From Prevotella sp. P6B1 (GTDB lineage Bacteria > Bacteroidota > Bacteroidia > Bacteroidales > Bacteroidaceae): 64,000 bases of DNA. The translations under genes and the position numbers were made by a program. The DNA is taken from contig NZ_JNKF01000017.1 of NCBI RefSeq assembly GCF_000702825.1, positions 62,001-126,000 on the forward strand, in the 5' to 3' direction. The notes below the pieces were generated by a model. That model was given only the letters and a program-made list of their open reading frames with translations. It had not been told where the DNA came from and did no database searches. Each line of letters opens with the position of its first letter. The stretch's first letter is position 1. Below are positions 1 to 8,534 of this stretch, piece after piece.

Positions 1-1
1 G

Positions 2-361
2 GACCTGGTGGGAGGCTATAGTGTGGAGTATAGTCCAGGCATGTATTCTGATCCTGATTTCTCAGCCAAACTTTATCATGCGGGGGTGAGAATCTTTAAA
101 GGTATCGACAAAAGTCGTGTCTATCATTTTGAGGCACGGTCAACTCATCGTATCGTTAAAAATGATGGAAGTACACAGTTCTTGAGAAAGTGGGGTATCA
201 CCTCCTCTTCGTTTATGCGCGATGTGTTGCAACGTGGTGAGCCATGGGATAGTCAAAACGATACGAAAATGGCCCTTAAGAAGGATGTGACCAGAAGTAT
301 GTTTAAAAAGGCTCTCACAATCTTCCGCGATGTTAAGATCCGGAATATCTGGGAAGACTAA
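2..361 (+). CDS. Glycosyltransferase family 2, C-terminal part (5' end outside window)
   Basis: The reading frame is open from base 2, so this is the last ~119 residues of a longer gene. The visible part starts DLVGGYSVEYSPGMYSDPDF, which resembles the region of GT2 (GT-A fold) glycosyltransferases that follows the catalytic core (Gly-Gly, then a Ser-Pro-Gly-Met turn and an aspartate pair), then a basic helical tail. The N-terminal half with the DxD motif is not in the window, so donor and acceptor cannot be inferred. It lies 15 bases upstream of an EptA-like gene on the same strand, and four further envelope-glycan genes follow. This suggests a role in building a lipid A/LPS core or other surface glycan. 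The GTG at position 8 is internal, not a true start. Confidence 0.7.
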   Translation, partial: DLVGGYSVEYSPGMYSDPDFSAKLYHAGVRIFKGIDKSRVYHFEARSTHRIVKNDGSTQFLRKWGITSSSFMRDVLQRGEPWDSQNDTKMALKKDVTRSMFKKALTIFRDVKIRNIWED

Positions 362-376
362 AAAGAAGGTACTTTG

Positions 377-2137
377 ATGATGTTGTATTTATCATATATA
401 TTGGGCGTTTTGCTTGTGTTTGCTGCCAGTTGCCTGATTTATTACACTTGTAATAAAGGTATGGCGAGTTATGCAAAGGGACAGCAGACAAGACGCTTTC
501 TGATTGGGACTGTTGTCGTCTGGGCGCCGTTTGTAGTTGCTGGTGTTAATCCATTTCAGCTGGGTATTATCACCGCTTGGATAGTAGGCTTCCTGTGGGC
601 GCTCTGCTACCCATTACTCTATCATATCACCTATCGCAAGTCATCACCTGATTACGAAAACTATGGTGACATCTCATGTGGTATGTATTTCTTTGGATTA
701 CTGGCTGCTCTTTGGACTATTGGAGCTGGTTATGTTGCTGCGTTGATAGAGTATGTGGTGTTAGTGATTCTGTTGGCACAGGTGGTATATGGTGGCCTTT
801 ATGGCACATGTGTGGATGTGAATGGCATGAAACTGATGCACGACACAAATCCTAATGAGGTGATTGAGTTCGCAAAATCCTATCCGTGGTGGAAAGTGGT
901 TCTGATCTTTCTATTGGTCGTTTCGCTCTTGGCTATGCTTTTTGTAGTAAATGCCGATTCGCCCATGTTATGGAAGGAGCAGCCTTTTGAGATGGCGCTT
1001 TTATCTGCGGCAGCTATATTCTTTGGCTGGTATATTATAAAACCTCATAGGGGGATGTTTGTGCGTTCTGGTATCATAAGATTGTGGTTGGATGTAAAGG
1101 AATACGCTGCTAATAACCAGCGTTATCTGACCGAAATGGAATTACGATTAAAGGACCTTCATGTGACTCCGTTAGGGAAACCGTTTAAGCGCCCTTCTAC
1201 AATCATTCTGGTGGTTGGCGAGTCAGGTTCACGTGATCATATGAGTGCTTTCAAGCCGATGGAATACGATACAACACCTTGGATGCGAGAGATGGCTGAG
1301 GATGTGAACCATTCGGTGATTTATCGCAATGCCTACAGTTGCACCATGCATACGGTTCAGGTGTTGGAGAAGTCGTTGACAGAATATAATCAGTACAATG
1401 GCAAACAATTCTATGATTCGTGCTCTGTGATAGATATGGCTCATCAGTTAGGCTATCAGGTACATTGGTTCAGCAATCAAGGGATTCTCGGAGCAAGCGA
1501 CACACCTATTACCCTTGTGGCAAATACCTCAGATGTGGCAAAGTGGACAAGTGAGGATTTAGGTAAGGTGCAATATGATGAAGCACTTTTGAGCTTTCTT
1601 GATGAACTGGATCCAGAACAGAATAATCTGGTTGTGTTCCATCTGATGGGAAGTCACTTCAACTTCTTGAGCCGTTATCCGAGTGAAGCCACAGTTTGGG
1701 GAGAGCCTGATGTGCAGGATGATGTACTGAATTACTATAATTCGCTCCATTACACGGATACACTCTTGAAGCATATTTACGAGTATGCCACAGAGAAGCT
1801 GAACTTACAGGCTATGGTTTATTTCAGCGACCATGCAACCATTCCTGATCGTCATCGCTCACCAAACTTTGATGGTTTCGGTAACGTGCGTATTCCACTG
1901 TTTGTGACCATGAGTGATGAGTATCTGGCATGTCACCCTGAACGGGCAGAAGCCCTGAAAGCTAATCGCGATCGTTATTGGACTAACGACTTGCTGTACG
2001 AACTGATGTGTGGATTATTTGATATTCATTCTAACCACTATGATGAGCAGGCCTCTCTGGCTTCTGCATCATACAAATATCAGCGAGATGACCTCCTGAC
2101 TTATGAGGGAAAGGCACGTATCGCTGATGATAATTGA
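377..2137 (+). CDS. EptA/CptA-like phosphoethanolamine transferase (sulfatase superfamily membrane protein)
   Basis: A 586-residue protein with several hydrophobic N-terminal segments (to about residue 225) followed by a periplasmic alkaline-phosphatase/sulfatase-type domain. Visible metal and catalytic motifs are the glutamate of VVGESGSRDH (~residue 280), a likely nucleophile Thr323 in SCTMHT, the Asp-His pair in YFSDHA and a later histidine in DRHRSP. Family knowledge: such enzymes move phosphoethanolamine from phosphatidylethanolamine to lipid A or core sugars at the periplasmic face of the inner membrane, which lowers surface charge and gives polymyxin tolerance. Tandem ATGs at 377 and 380 and a TTG at 374 are possible starts; I prefer ATG 377. 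The next gene is a lipid A-type acyltransferase, which supports a lipid A/LPS role. The exact acceptor is not known. Confidence 0.8.
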   Translation: MMLYLSYILGVLLVFAASCLIYYTCNKGMASYAKGQQTRRFLIGTVVVWAPFVVAGVNPFQLGIITAWIVGFLWALCYPLLYHITYRKSSPDYENYGDISCGMYFFGLLAALWTIGAGYVAALIEYVVLVILLAQVVYGGLYGTCVDVNGMKLMHDTNPNEVIEFAKSYPWWKVVLIFLLVVSLLAMLFVVNADSPMLWKEQPFEMALLSAAAIFFGWYIIKPHRGMFVRSGIIRLWLDVKEYAANNQRYLTEMELRLKDLHVTPLGKPFKRPSTIILVVGESGSRDHMSAFKPMEYDTTPWMREMAEDVNHSVIYRNAYSCTMHTVQVLEKSLTEYNQYNGKQFYDSCSVIDMAHQLGYQVHWFSNQGILGASDTPITLVANTSDVAKWTSEDLGKVQYDEALLSFLDELDPEQNNLVVFHLMGSHFNFLSRYPSEATVWGEPDVQDDVLNYYNSLHYTDTLLKHIYEYATEKLNLQAMVYFSDHATIPDRHRSPNFDGFGNVRIPLFVTMSDEYLACHPERAEALKANRDRYWTNDLLYELMCGLFDIHSNHYDEQASLASASYKYQRDDLLTYEGKARIADDN

Positions 2138-2157
2138 GTTCTGATATTTAACATCGC

Positions 2158-3090
2158 ATGAAAGTATTGTATTATATCGTTCGATTCGTTTGGTATGTGT
2201 TCTCTTTACTGCCGTTCTGGGTACACTATCTGTTCAGCGACTTTATCTACCTGATACTTTATAAGCTGTTAGGCTATCGTGTGAAAGTGGTGCGTAAGAA
2301 CCTGACAGAGTCGTTTCCGGAGAAAAGTGAGCAAGAACTGCGTGAGATAGAGCGTAAGTTCTACCATCGCTTGTGCGACTATTTTGTGGAATTGGTGAAG
2401 ACCATGACGATGAGTAATCAGCAGATACGTCGGAGGATGGTTTTTAAAGGGACTGACGTGGTAAACCAGTGTGCCGAGGAAGGTCAGTCGGTGGCTGTCT
2501 ATCTGGGCCATACCTTCAACTGGGAGTGGATTACATCGCTGCCTTTCAGCGTGTCGGAAAAGTTGCATTGCGGGCAGTTGTATCATGCTCTCGAAAATCC
2601 AATCTTCGACAAACTCTTGTTGAATCAGCGTCAGCGCTGGGGTGCAGAGTGCATTGCACTGGTGGATATTCTGCGTAAGACCGTTGAATACAAACGTAAG
2701 AACCAATTGACGATTTTTGGTTATATCGGCGATCAGGTGCCGCATTGGAATAATATCCACCATTGGTGCTGGTTCCTGAATCATGATACGCCTGTGATGA
2801 CGGGTACGGAACGTATTGCCATTAAGAATCGCCAAGCGCTCTTCTTTCTCGAGGTGACTCAGACTAAGAGAGGATACTACGAGGCAGAGTTTAAGTTGAT
2901 AACACGTCATCCGGAGCAGTTGAAGGAGTTTGAAGCTACAGATATCTATCACCAGATGCTGGAAGCGAATATCCGTCGTCAACCAGAACTCTGGCTCTGG
3001 AGTCATAACCGCTGGAAGCGTACACGTGAGGAGTTTGAGCGTCGTTTCAAAGTGGTGGATGGTAAAGTTGTACCAAGAAATGAGAAATAA
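2158..3090 (+). CDS. LpxL/HtrB-like lysophospholipid (lipid A) acyltransferase
   Basis: 310 residues, the usual length for the LpxL/LpxM family. The N-terminus has one membrane anchor (residues ~5-35). The acyltransferase HX4(D/E) catalytic motif is present as His118...Glu123 in GHTFNWEW. A second family-like block, FGYIGDQVP, lies near residue 190, and a C-terminal WLWSHNRWKR block resembles the W-x-H-x-RW ending of LpxL proteins. It would add a secondary acyl chain to lipid A or a related lipid at the inner membrane. It sits 20 bases after the EptA-like gene and 3 bases before a fucosyltransferase-like gene, in one apparent operon. In Bacteroidales such proteins are also annotated more loosely as 'lipid A biosynthesis acyltransferase'; acyl specificity is unknown. 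Confidence 0.85.
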   Translation: MKVLYYIVRFVWYVFSLLPFWVHYLFSDFIYLILYKLLGYRVKVVRKNLTESFPEKSEQELREIERKFYHRLCDYFVELVKTMTMSNQQIRRRMVFKGTDVVNQCAEEGQSVAVYLGHTFNWEWITSLPFSVSEKLHCGQLYHALENPIFDKLLLNQRQRWGAECIALVDILRKTVEYKRKNQLTIFGYIGDQVPHWNNIHHWCWFLNHDTPVMTGTERIAIKNRQALFFLEVTQTKRGYYEAEFKLITRHPEQLKEFEATDIYHQMLEANIRRQPELWLWSHNRWKRTREEFERRFKVVDGKVVPRNEK

Positions 3091-3093
3091 AGT

Positions 3094-3897
3094 ATGATTT
3101 TTGTTCACGATAAAGGCCGTATGGCCAATAATATCCTACAGTACGGACATTTCTATGCCTGGGGCAGAGAGCATGGGCGTCAAACCATGTCTATGCGTTT
3201 CGCTTATAAATACCCGTATTTCCATATCTGTAGGACGTCACATCACAACTTCCTGACGTATGCTTTTGCAAAGTATGCAGCCAAATGGGGACTGATTCCT
3301 ACCTTACATTTTGATGAGAAGGATGGTGATTATCGCGCCCATGAGCAGCAGATGCTGGCACGCAATCTGTTGATGGTGACTGGATGGGAGGCACGTTGGT
3401 ATGATGCTTTTCTGAAATACAAACAGGAGATTATAACACTCTTTGCTTTCAACGATGCTGTGGAACAGCAGGTGAAACCGTTGTTAGGTGATGGCATCCG
3501 ACTGGGCATACATATCCGTCGAGGTGACTATGCTCGTTTCTATGGTGGGCGCTTCTTCTATTCGGATGAGCAGTATGTGAATGTGATTCTCAACTTCGTG
3601 AAGCTGCATGCAAACGAGCGGATAACGGTATATATTTGTGGCAATGATCCTAAACTGAATCGTGACTACTATCGTGAGCAGTTAGGCGATTGCCAGGTGG
3701 TGTTTCCTGATGGTAATCCAGGCGAAGACTTGTGTCTACTGTCACATTGTCACTATCTGATAGGTGCTCCCAGTACGTTTACGTTGGTGGCATCCATGTA
3801 TCATGAAACACCCTTGTATTGGATTGAAAATCCTGTGAAGGAATTTACTTCCCAAGACTTTAAGCATTTTGATGATTTGTTTAGGCATATTTATTGA
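3094..3897 (+). CDS. GT11-like alpha-1,2-fucosyltransferase family protein
   Basis: 267 residues, typical of bacterial GT11 enzymes. The diagnostic GDP-fucose-binding motif HIRRGDY is at about residues 140-146. Further blocks common in the family are ERITVYICGNDP and, near the end, LCLLSHCHYLIGAPSTFTLVASM, which matches the conserved C-terminal Ser-Thr-Phe region. The N-terminus (KGRMANNILQY) is a divergent form of the usual G-x-GNQ-x-FQY opening. The enzyme is probably soluble or membrane-associated in the cytoplasm and transfers fucose, or a similar sugar, to a growing surface glycan. It is spaced 3 bases from the acyltransferase gene and 18 from the next glycosyltransferase. The acceptor and even the fucose donor are inferred from the family only. 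Confidence 0.75.
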   Translation: MIFVHDKGRMANNILQYGHFYAWGREHGRQTMSMRFAYKYPYFHICRTSHHNFLTYAFAKYAAKWGLIPTLHFDEKDGDYRAHEQQMLARNLLMVTGWEARWYDAFLKYKQEIITLFAFNDAVEQQVKPLLGDGIRLGIHIRRGDYARFYGGRFFYSDEQYVNVILNFVKLHANERITVYICGNDPKLNRDYYREQLGDCQVVFPDGNPGEDLCLLSHCHYLIGAPSTFTLVASMYHETPLYWIENPVKEFTSQDFKHFDDLFRHIY

Positions 3898-3915
3898 TAG
3901 AAAAATAAACGGATA

Positions 3916-4794
3916 ATGAATATCTTCTATATGATTTTTGGTGAGCAGCCAGTTCACCATATACAGGCATATCTGTCTATACGTACATTCCAGAAACAGT
4001 TAAAAAGTGATGATCGCATATTTGTGATGACAACACATCCAGAACTCTACAAGAGCAGTGGGGTAGAAACCATTGCTGTAACAGATGAAATAATCAATAA
4101 GTGGAAGGGTGACAAGGACTTCTTTTGGCGAGTGAAGATTAAGGCCATTGAATATATGGCTAACCATTTTCCTAACGACCATCTCATGTATCTGGATACA
4201 GATACGATCCTGTATGGATCACTGAAAGTTCTGAAGGAACGGCTTGACGCAGGCTATGGGATGATGCATCTGAACGAAGGGCATCCTTCAAGTATGAAAA
4301 CGAAGACACTACGTATGTGGAAGAAGGTGGCTGCACATACGTATGGTGGCGTCACACTGGGATTGCAGCACGATATGTATAATGCTGGTGTAGTAGCTAT
4401 ACCCAGAGAAAAACTGAAAGAAGTCAGTCGTTTAGCGCTAACTCTTTGTGATGGTATGCTGGACGATGATGCTGAAAGAATCGTGATAGAGCAATATGCG
4501 TTGTCGATAGCTCTTTATGAGTTAACCAATCTGAAAGTAGCCGAAGATCTGATAGGTCACTATTGGGGTAATAAGTCGGATTGGGTGACGATGGCCAACA
4601 ATCTGATGGTGAATGCCTATATGAAAGGTCTTTCCGTGCAGGAGGCTGTGGCTGCCATCGATGTGGAAAAGTTATGTAAAACACCCGTATTTGTTCACCG
4701 ATCGAGTACAGCGAGAAGACTGAAAAAACGGATTGATAGCTGTTTTAAGGCTAAGCATCACAAGTATTTATTTGACAATGCTCTGCGGGGTTAG
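3916..4794 (+). CDS. Glycosyltransferase with DxD motif (GT8-like)
   Basis: 292 residues. A short beta strand opening (MNIFYMIFG) is followed by a Rossmann-like half and the metal/nucleotide-sugar motif YLDTDTILYGSL at about residues 90-100, preceded by a lysine-rich helix of the kind seen in GT8 and related GT-A enzymes. NAGVVAIP at about residue 155 resembles the 'N-x-G' acceptor loop of GT8. No signal peptide or membrane segment is seen, so it should act in the cytoplasm. It is the last gene of the plus-strand envelope cluster. Its 3' end overlaps the 3' end of the convergent sulfatase-type gene by 27 bases. The sugar donor is unknown, and 'hypothetical protein' is how many databases would label it. 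Confidence 0.6.
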   Translation: MNIFYMIFGEQPVHHIQAYLSIRTFQKQLKSDDRIFVMTTHPELYKSSGVETIAVTDEIINKWKGDKDFFWRVKIKAIEYMANHFPNDHLMYLDTDTILYGSLKVLKERLDAGYGMMHLNEGHPSSMKTKTLRMWKKVAAHTYGGVTLGLQHDMYNAGVVAIPREKLKEVSRLALTLCDGMLDDDAERIVIEQYALSIALYELTNLKVAEDLIGHYWGNKSDWVTMANNLMVNAYMKGLSVQEAVAAIDVEKLCKTPVFVHRSSTARRLKKRIDSCFKAKHHKYLFDNALRG

Positions 4795-6738
4795 ACGGTC
4801 TTGCGTCATGCGTTCCATGTACTGCTGGATGATAGCTTTCAACTCGCGTTCCATCTGAGGCTGCTGGGCTACCTTGCCTTTCAGGTTGTGGCGCATCAGC
4901 GAATCCTGCAACGCATATACGGCACGCGTGTGCTGTCCATCGAACTGTAGCACATGACCGTGTTTTACATATTGGTAGATACCATTGAGATAGTTGACTG
5001 CCCATGTATCTTCAGCAGGGGTGTTGAGTACATCGATACCAAAGCCGAAGTAGGGTTTGGGATAGTGGAGCATGCCCATGATGGTGGGTAGGATATCAAT
5101 CTGCTGGGCTATCTTATCTTGTATTTCTGGCTGGCAATCCGTACGCCCAGGCTCATATATGATAATGGGTGAGCAGAAACCTCCTAAGTCGGTCTGATAG
5201 TAGGCGTGGTCGGAGAGGTTGGTGTGGTCGCTGGTGAGCACAAAGATGGTGTTTTTGAACCAGGGCTGTTTGCTGGCGGTCGCAAAGAACTTGCCTAATG
5301 CCATATCTGTATAGCGGATACACTTGTGAATGATGATGCCCTCTTCTGGATAGGTGTTCTTGTATTTCTCTGGGATGACATAGGGGTGGTGACTGCTGGC
5401 CGTGAAGACTGCTGTCATAAAGGGTTCTTTCATCTCCGACATCTTTGTGGCGTAGTATTGTAGGAATGGCTCATCCCAGATGGCCCACATGCCATCGAAG
5501 TCGGCATCACCGCCAAAACGTTTGTCGGCATCGTAGTCCTCACGACCAAAGTAGTCCTGGAAACCGGTGGCACGAGAGAATGCCTGGAATCCCATGGAAC
5601 CACGCTGAGCACCATGGAAGAAGGCCGTCTGATAGCCTTCACCAGCCAGCAGACTGGCGATACCGCTGACATGATTCATCGAGGCGGGCGTAAGGAAGAA
5701 GGGCTCTACAAACATGGGGATGCTCGACAGTACGCTGGGCATGCCATCGATACTCTTACGACCATTGCAGTACGAGCGACTGAAGGTGATACTCTGACTG
5801 ATGAGAGAGTCGATACAAGGTGTATAGCCTTTGTATCGTCCGTTCTCTAAGTTCTTATTCAAGGCACCGATATACTCGCGACCAAAACTCTCAACAATCA
5901 GTACCACCACATTCTTTTTCTGCATGGGCAGACTATCAACAGGCTCGTGGATGGGTGAATAAACCAGTGCCATCTCCTGTGCATCTGCATAATAATCGGG
6001 TACCACGAAGACGGCTTTGCCAATGGTGCGATACATCGAGAATGGGGTGTTGAGTACCAAGGCGGCCTCGACAGGACGATTAACGTACTGATTAGCGTTT
6101 GAGATGGTGATAGGACGTACGGCAGTAGTAAAACCACCACGGATGCCTGCTATCACAAAGGGGGCAAAAACCGCTAACGATAACAGGTTGCTGGCATCGT
6201 AGGTGAGCCAACGCAGTTGCTGCTTGCGCAGACCTGTTTGGCAATAGAGCTTGTACATGGCCCAGATGATGAACACGAAGAGCAGCACCAAATAAAAGTG
6301 GCGCAGGGTTTCTGTCAGGAAAATGGAACCTAAGTTGCCCTCGTTGGAAAACTCGCTGAATACCGTACTGGTGGTACGGCGCATGGTGTACTGGAAATAA
6401 ACGCTGTCGCAGAGGTTCATGGCCAGTGCGACACCATTGATAAACAGATAGACCATACGGCAAATGCGTTGGTAGGTTTTATTCTCCTTGCCATGCCAGG
6501 GGAGTAACATCAGAACGATGTAGGGGATATTGGTGACAAGGATGGCTGAGGTGTCGAACACCAAACCACCACCCAGCATCTCCATCAGGTGACTGAATGT
6601 CAGACCTTGGCCTAAGTAGCTGAAATTAACCAGCAGGTAGGCGATACGTGCGATAAAATAGACCACATACACTACCAACAGATTGCGGAGGGTGGTGTAT
6701 AAGGGCATGAGAAGACTGGGTAGTTTGATATGCTTCAT
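4768..6738 (-). CDS. LTA synthase-like sulfatase-superfamily membrane protein (Ser nucleophile candidate)
   Basis: 656 residues: about five N-terminal membrane segments (to residue ~215), then an extracytoplasmic sulfatase-type domain. The metal glutamate is E283 in LIVESFGREY; the TSSHHP and LTSDHTN blocks supply the remaining metal ligands. In LtaS the nucleophile is a threonine in G-K-T-S-D; here the aligned motif reads GRKSIDGMPS, placing Ser329 where Thr is expected. LtaS/OpgB-type enzymes move phosphoglycerol, or phosphoethanolamine in cousins, from phospholipids onto glycans or lipids. Bacteroidota have no lipoteichoic acid, so the acceptor must be something else. It overlaps its upstream partner at 6735 by four bases (ATGA), so the two are translationally coupled. 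Confidence 0.75.
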   Translation of the reverse strand: MKHIKLPSLLMPLYTTLRNLLVVYVVYFIARIAYLLVNFSYLGQGLTFSHLMEMLGGGLVFDTSAILVTNIPYIVLMLLPWHGKENKTYQRICRMVYLFINGVALAMNLCDSVYFQYTMRRTTSTVFSEFSNEGNLGSIFLTETLRHFYLVLLFVFIIWAMYKLYCQTGLRKQQLRWLTYDASNLLSLAVFAPFVIAGIRGGFTTAVRPITISNANQYVNRPVEAALVLNTPFSMYRTIGKAVFVVPDYYADAQEMALVYSPIHEPVDSLPMQKKNVVVLIVESFGREYIGALNKNLENGRYKGYTPCIDSLISQSITFSRSYCNGRKSIDGMPSVLSSIPMFVEPFFLTPASMNHVSGIASLLAGEGYQTAFFHGAQRGSMGFQAFSRATGFQDYFGREDYDADKRFGGDADFDGMWAIWDEPFLQYYATKMSEMKEPFMTAVFTASSHHPYVIPEKYKNTYPEEGIIIHKCIRYTDMALGKFFATASKQPWFKNTIFVLTSDHTNLSDHAYYQTDLGGFCSPIIIYEPGRTDCQPEIQDKIAQQIDILPTIMGMLHYPKPYFGFGIDVLNTPAEDTWAVNYLNGIYQYVKHGHVLQFDGQHTRAVYALQDSLMRHNLKGKVAQQPQMERELKAIIQQYMERMTQDRLTPQSIVK

Positions 6739-8534
6739 TTTCCTAATTCCTTTAAATCTTTGGTAGTAGCCTGTAGGATGGCTTTGCCGATACGTTCTAA
6801 GCGTTGGCTGTCGGTACTTTTATCGGCTACTATTCTATTGACATCGAAATCATATGCCATGAAACCAGTAGAATCCGTCACGGAGAATCCGTTGCGATAG
6901 GTGTGCATGGCGAGGGGGTGCTGATAAGAACGACTGAGTATGTCGCGGCTCCAGCGGAACTGGTTATGCGTCAGACCCAGTTGTGCCAACAGCGTAGCTG
7001 CCAAGTCGGTCTGATTACAGATGGTGTTGATTTGTCTGGGACCCTTGATGGCGCCACCTGTCCAAACCATAGGGATACGGTTGCGATCTGGCTGTGTCTG
7101 GTTGGCACCTGCATAGTCGTAGCTATGGTCGGGCAGCAGGATGACCAGCGTGTTCTTCCACTGGGGCGACTGTTTAAGCTGGTCGATAAACTCGCCGATG
7201 CAGGAGTCGAGATAATAGAACGCATTGAGTATCTCGTCGTCGTATTTCTTGACAGGTACATCCCATGGTTCATGACTGCTGAGGGTGGAATAGCCTATGA
7301 AACGGGGTTTGTCTGAGGGGTGCTTGATGAGCGACAACAGGGTTTTGAAGGTGATATCGTCGCGCACTCCCCATTGGGCAGAGTTGCGTTCGTCGTCCTT
7401 ATAGTCGTCCTTCCAGATAAGCTGACTGAAGCCGGTTCCTATCAGATAGCTGCGCATATTGGTGAAGTTGATGTCGCCACCATAGAGATAGGTGGTCGCG
7501 TAGCCAGCCTGCTGCAGTGAAGAAGCGATGCCTGGGAGGGCACGTGTCTTATTGGGCATCTTCATGACCGATGAGGTGGGGAAGGATGGATAGCCGCTAT
7601 AGGTGCAGACGGTGCCACGATCTGTGCGCCATGAGTTAGCAAAGCAGTTGGCAAAGTTGATGCCCTCCTGCTTGAGTTGTTGCAGGCGCGGCATGCCCTT
7701 GGCGAAGACCTCGCCGGCGCTCTCCATCAAGATGATGATGACATCAGGGTGGTTGGTCGTTAGCAGTGTATCAGTATCGACAGAGGTGGTGGTGTAGTAA
7801 TCTGCCATCAGCTGCTGGCAGGTATCTTCTGTATAGAAATCGTAGTCGACGATGTTGCTGGCAGTTTTCTCGAACGACGACAGAAAACTGAATACGGGGT
7901 TGACAGCCGAGTGGTTGAGAAACTGGTTCTGCGAGTAGTACACCTGCCCAATATTGGTGGTCGACTCATCCAGCCCACCACGGATACCAATTACAATGAG
8001 CGGTATGGTGAGGATATAGACGAGAAGCTCCAGCCACTGGCGTGAAGAACAACATGCCGTATGTAGCATGAGCGGTCGATAGCCACCATAGATGACAATG
8101 CTCGCAATAGCGATGGCTAAGAAACGCCAAACAAGATAGACAGACGATACGCTGGCCATAGCCTCTGTAGGCGTTTCGAGATACTGCAGGCATGAGGCGT
8201 CAAGCTTAAACTCCCAGAACGGGTACAGACTTGTGTCAGCCACAAAAGCCAAGGCGAAGGCGATGGCTATCAGCACGAAGTAGCCACGCAATATATAGGT
8301 GAGCCATTTGGCCCAGTACCAGATGCTGATTATCGACAAGAGGAAGGGTAGAATCAGGAAGTAGAGCGCTGTTGATAAATCGAGTGTTAATCCATGCCAT
8401 ACAACCTGCCACATGTCGGTAAGGGCAAACGGATGCTCCTCTTGACAAAAGAGCATAAAGGATATCTTGGCCATGATGAACACCAACAGCGTCCACAGAT
8501 AGGTACCCAGTAGGAACTTAACTCTGCATCTCAT
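6735..8534 (-). CDS. LTA synthase-like sulfatase-superfamily membrane protein (Thr nucleophile)
   Basis: 599 residues with five likely membrane segments and a C-terminal alkaline-phosphatase-fold domain. Motifs: metal Glu in ILMESAGEVF, likely nucleophile Thr304 in SWRTDRGT, then LSSHEPWD and LLPDHSYDY. It is a distant paralogue of the next gene (4768-6738). The two share the fold and topology, but the nucleophile here is the canonical threonine. The start codon at 8534 lies 17 bases inside the end of the upstream ABC exporter gene, so expression should be coupled to it. Likely role: transfer of a phospho-headgroup to an envelope glycan or lipid at the outer face of the inner membrane. Substrate unknown. 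Confidence 0.75.
   Translation of the reverse strand: MRCRVKFLLGTYLWTLLVFIMAKISFMLFCQEEHPFALTDMWQVVWHGLTLDLSTALYFLILPFLLSIISIWYWAKWLTYILRGYFVLIAIAFALAFVADTSLYPFWEFKLDASCLQYLETPTEAMASVSSVYLVWRFLAIAIASIVIYGGYRPLMLHTACCSSRQWLELLVYILTIPLIVIGIRGGLDESTTNIGQVYYSQNQFLNHSAVNPVFSFLSSFEKTASNIVDYDFYTEDTCQQLMADYYTTTSVDTDTLLTTNHPDVIIILMESAGEVFAKGMPRLQQLKQEGINFANCFANSWRTDRGTVCTYSGYPSFPTSSVMKMPNKTRALPGIASSLQQAGYATTYLYGGDINFTNMRSYLIGTGFSQLIWKDDYKDDERNSAQWGVRDDITFKTLLSLIKHPSDKPRFIGYSTLSSHEPWDVPVKKYDDEILNAFYYLDSCIGEFIDQLKQSPQWKNTLVILLPDHSYDYAGANQTQPDRNRIPMVWTGGAIKGPRQINTICNQTDLAATLLAQLGLTHNQFRWSRDILSRSYQHPLAMHTYRNGFSVTDSTGFMAYDFDVNRIVADKSTDSQRLERIGKAILQATTKDLKELGK

Noticed and set aside
2269..3108. 279-residue open frame on the minus strand
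   Set aside because: Lies wholly antisense to the LpxL-like acyltransferase, whose catalytic motif is intact; no recognisable domain or promoter.
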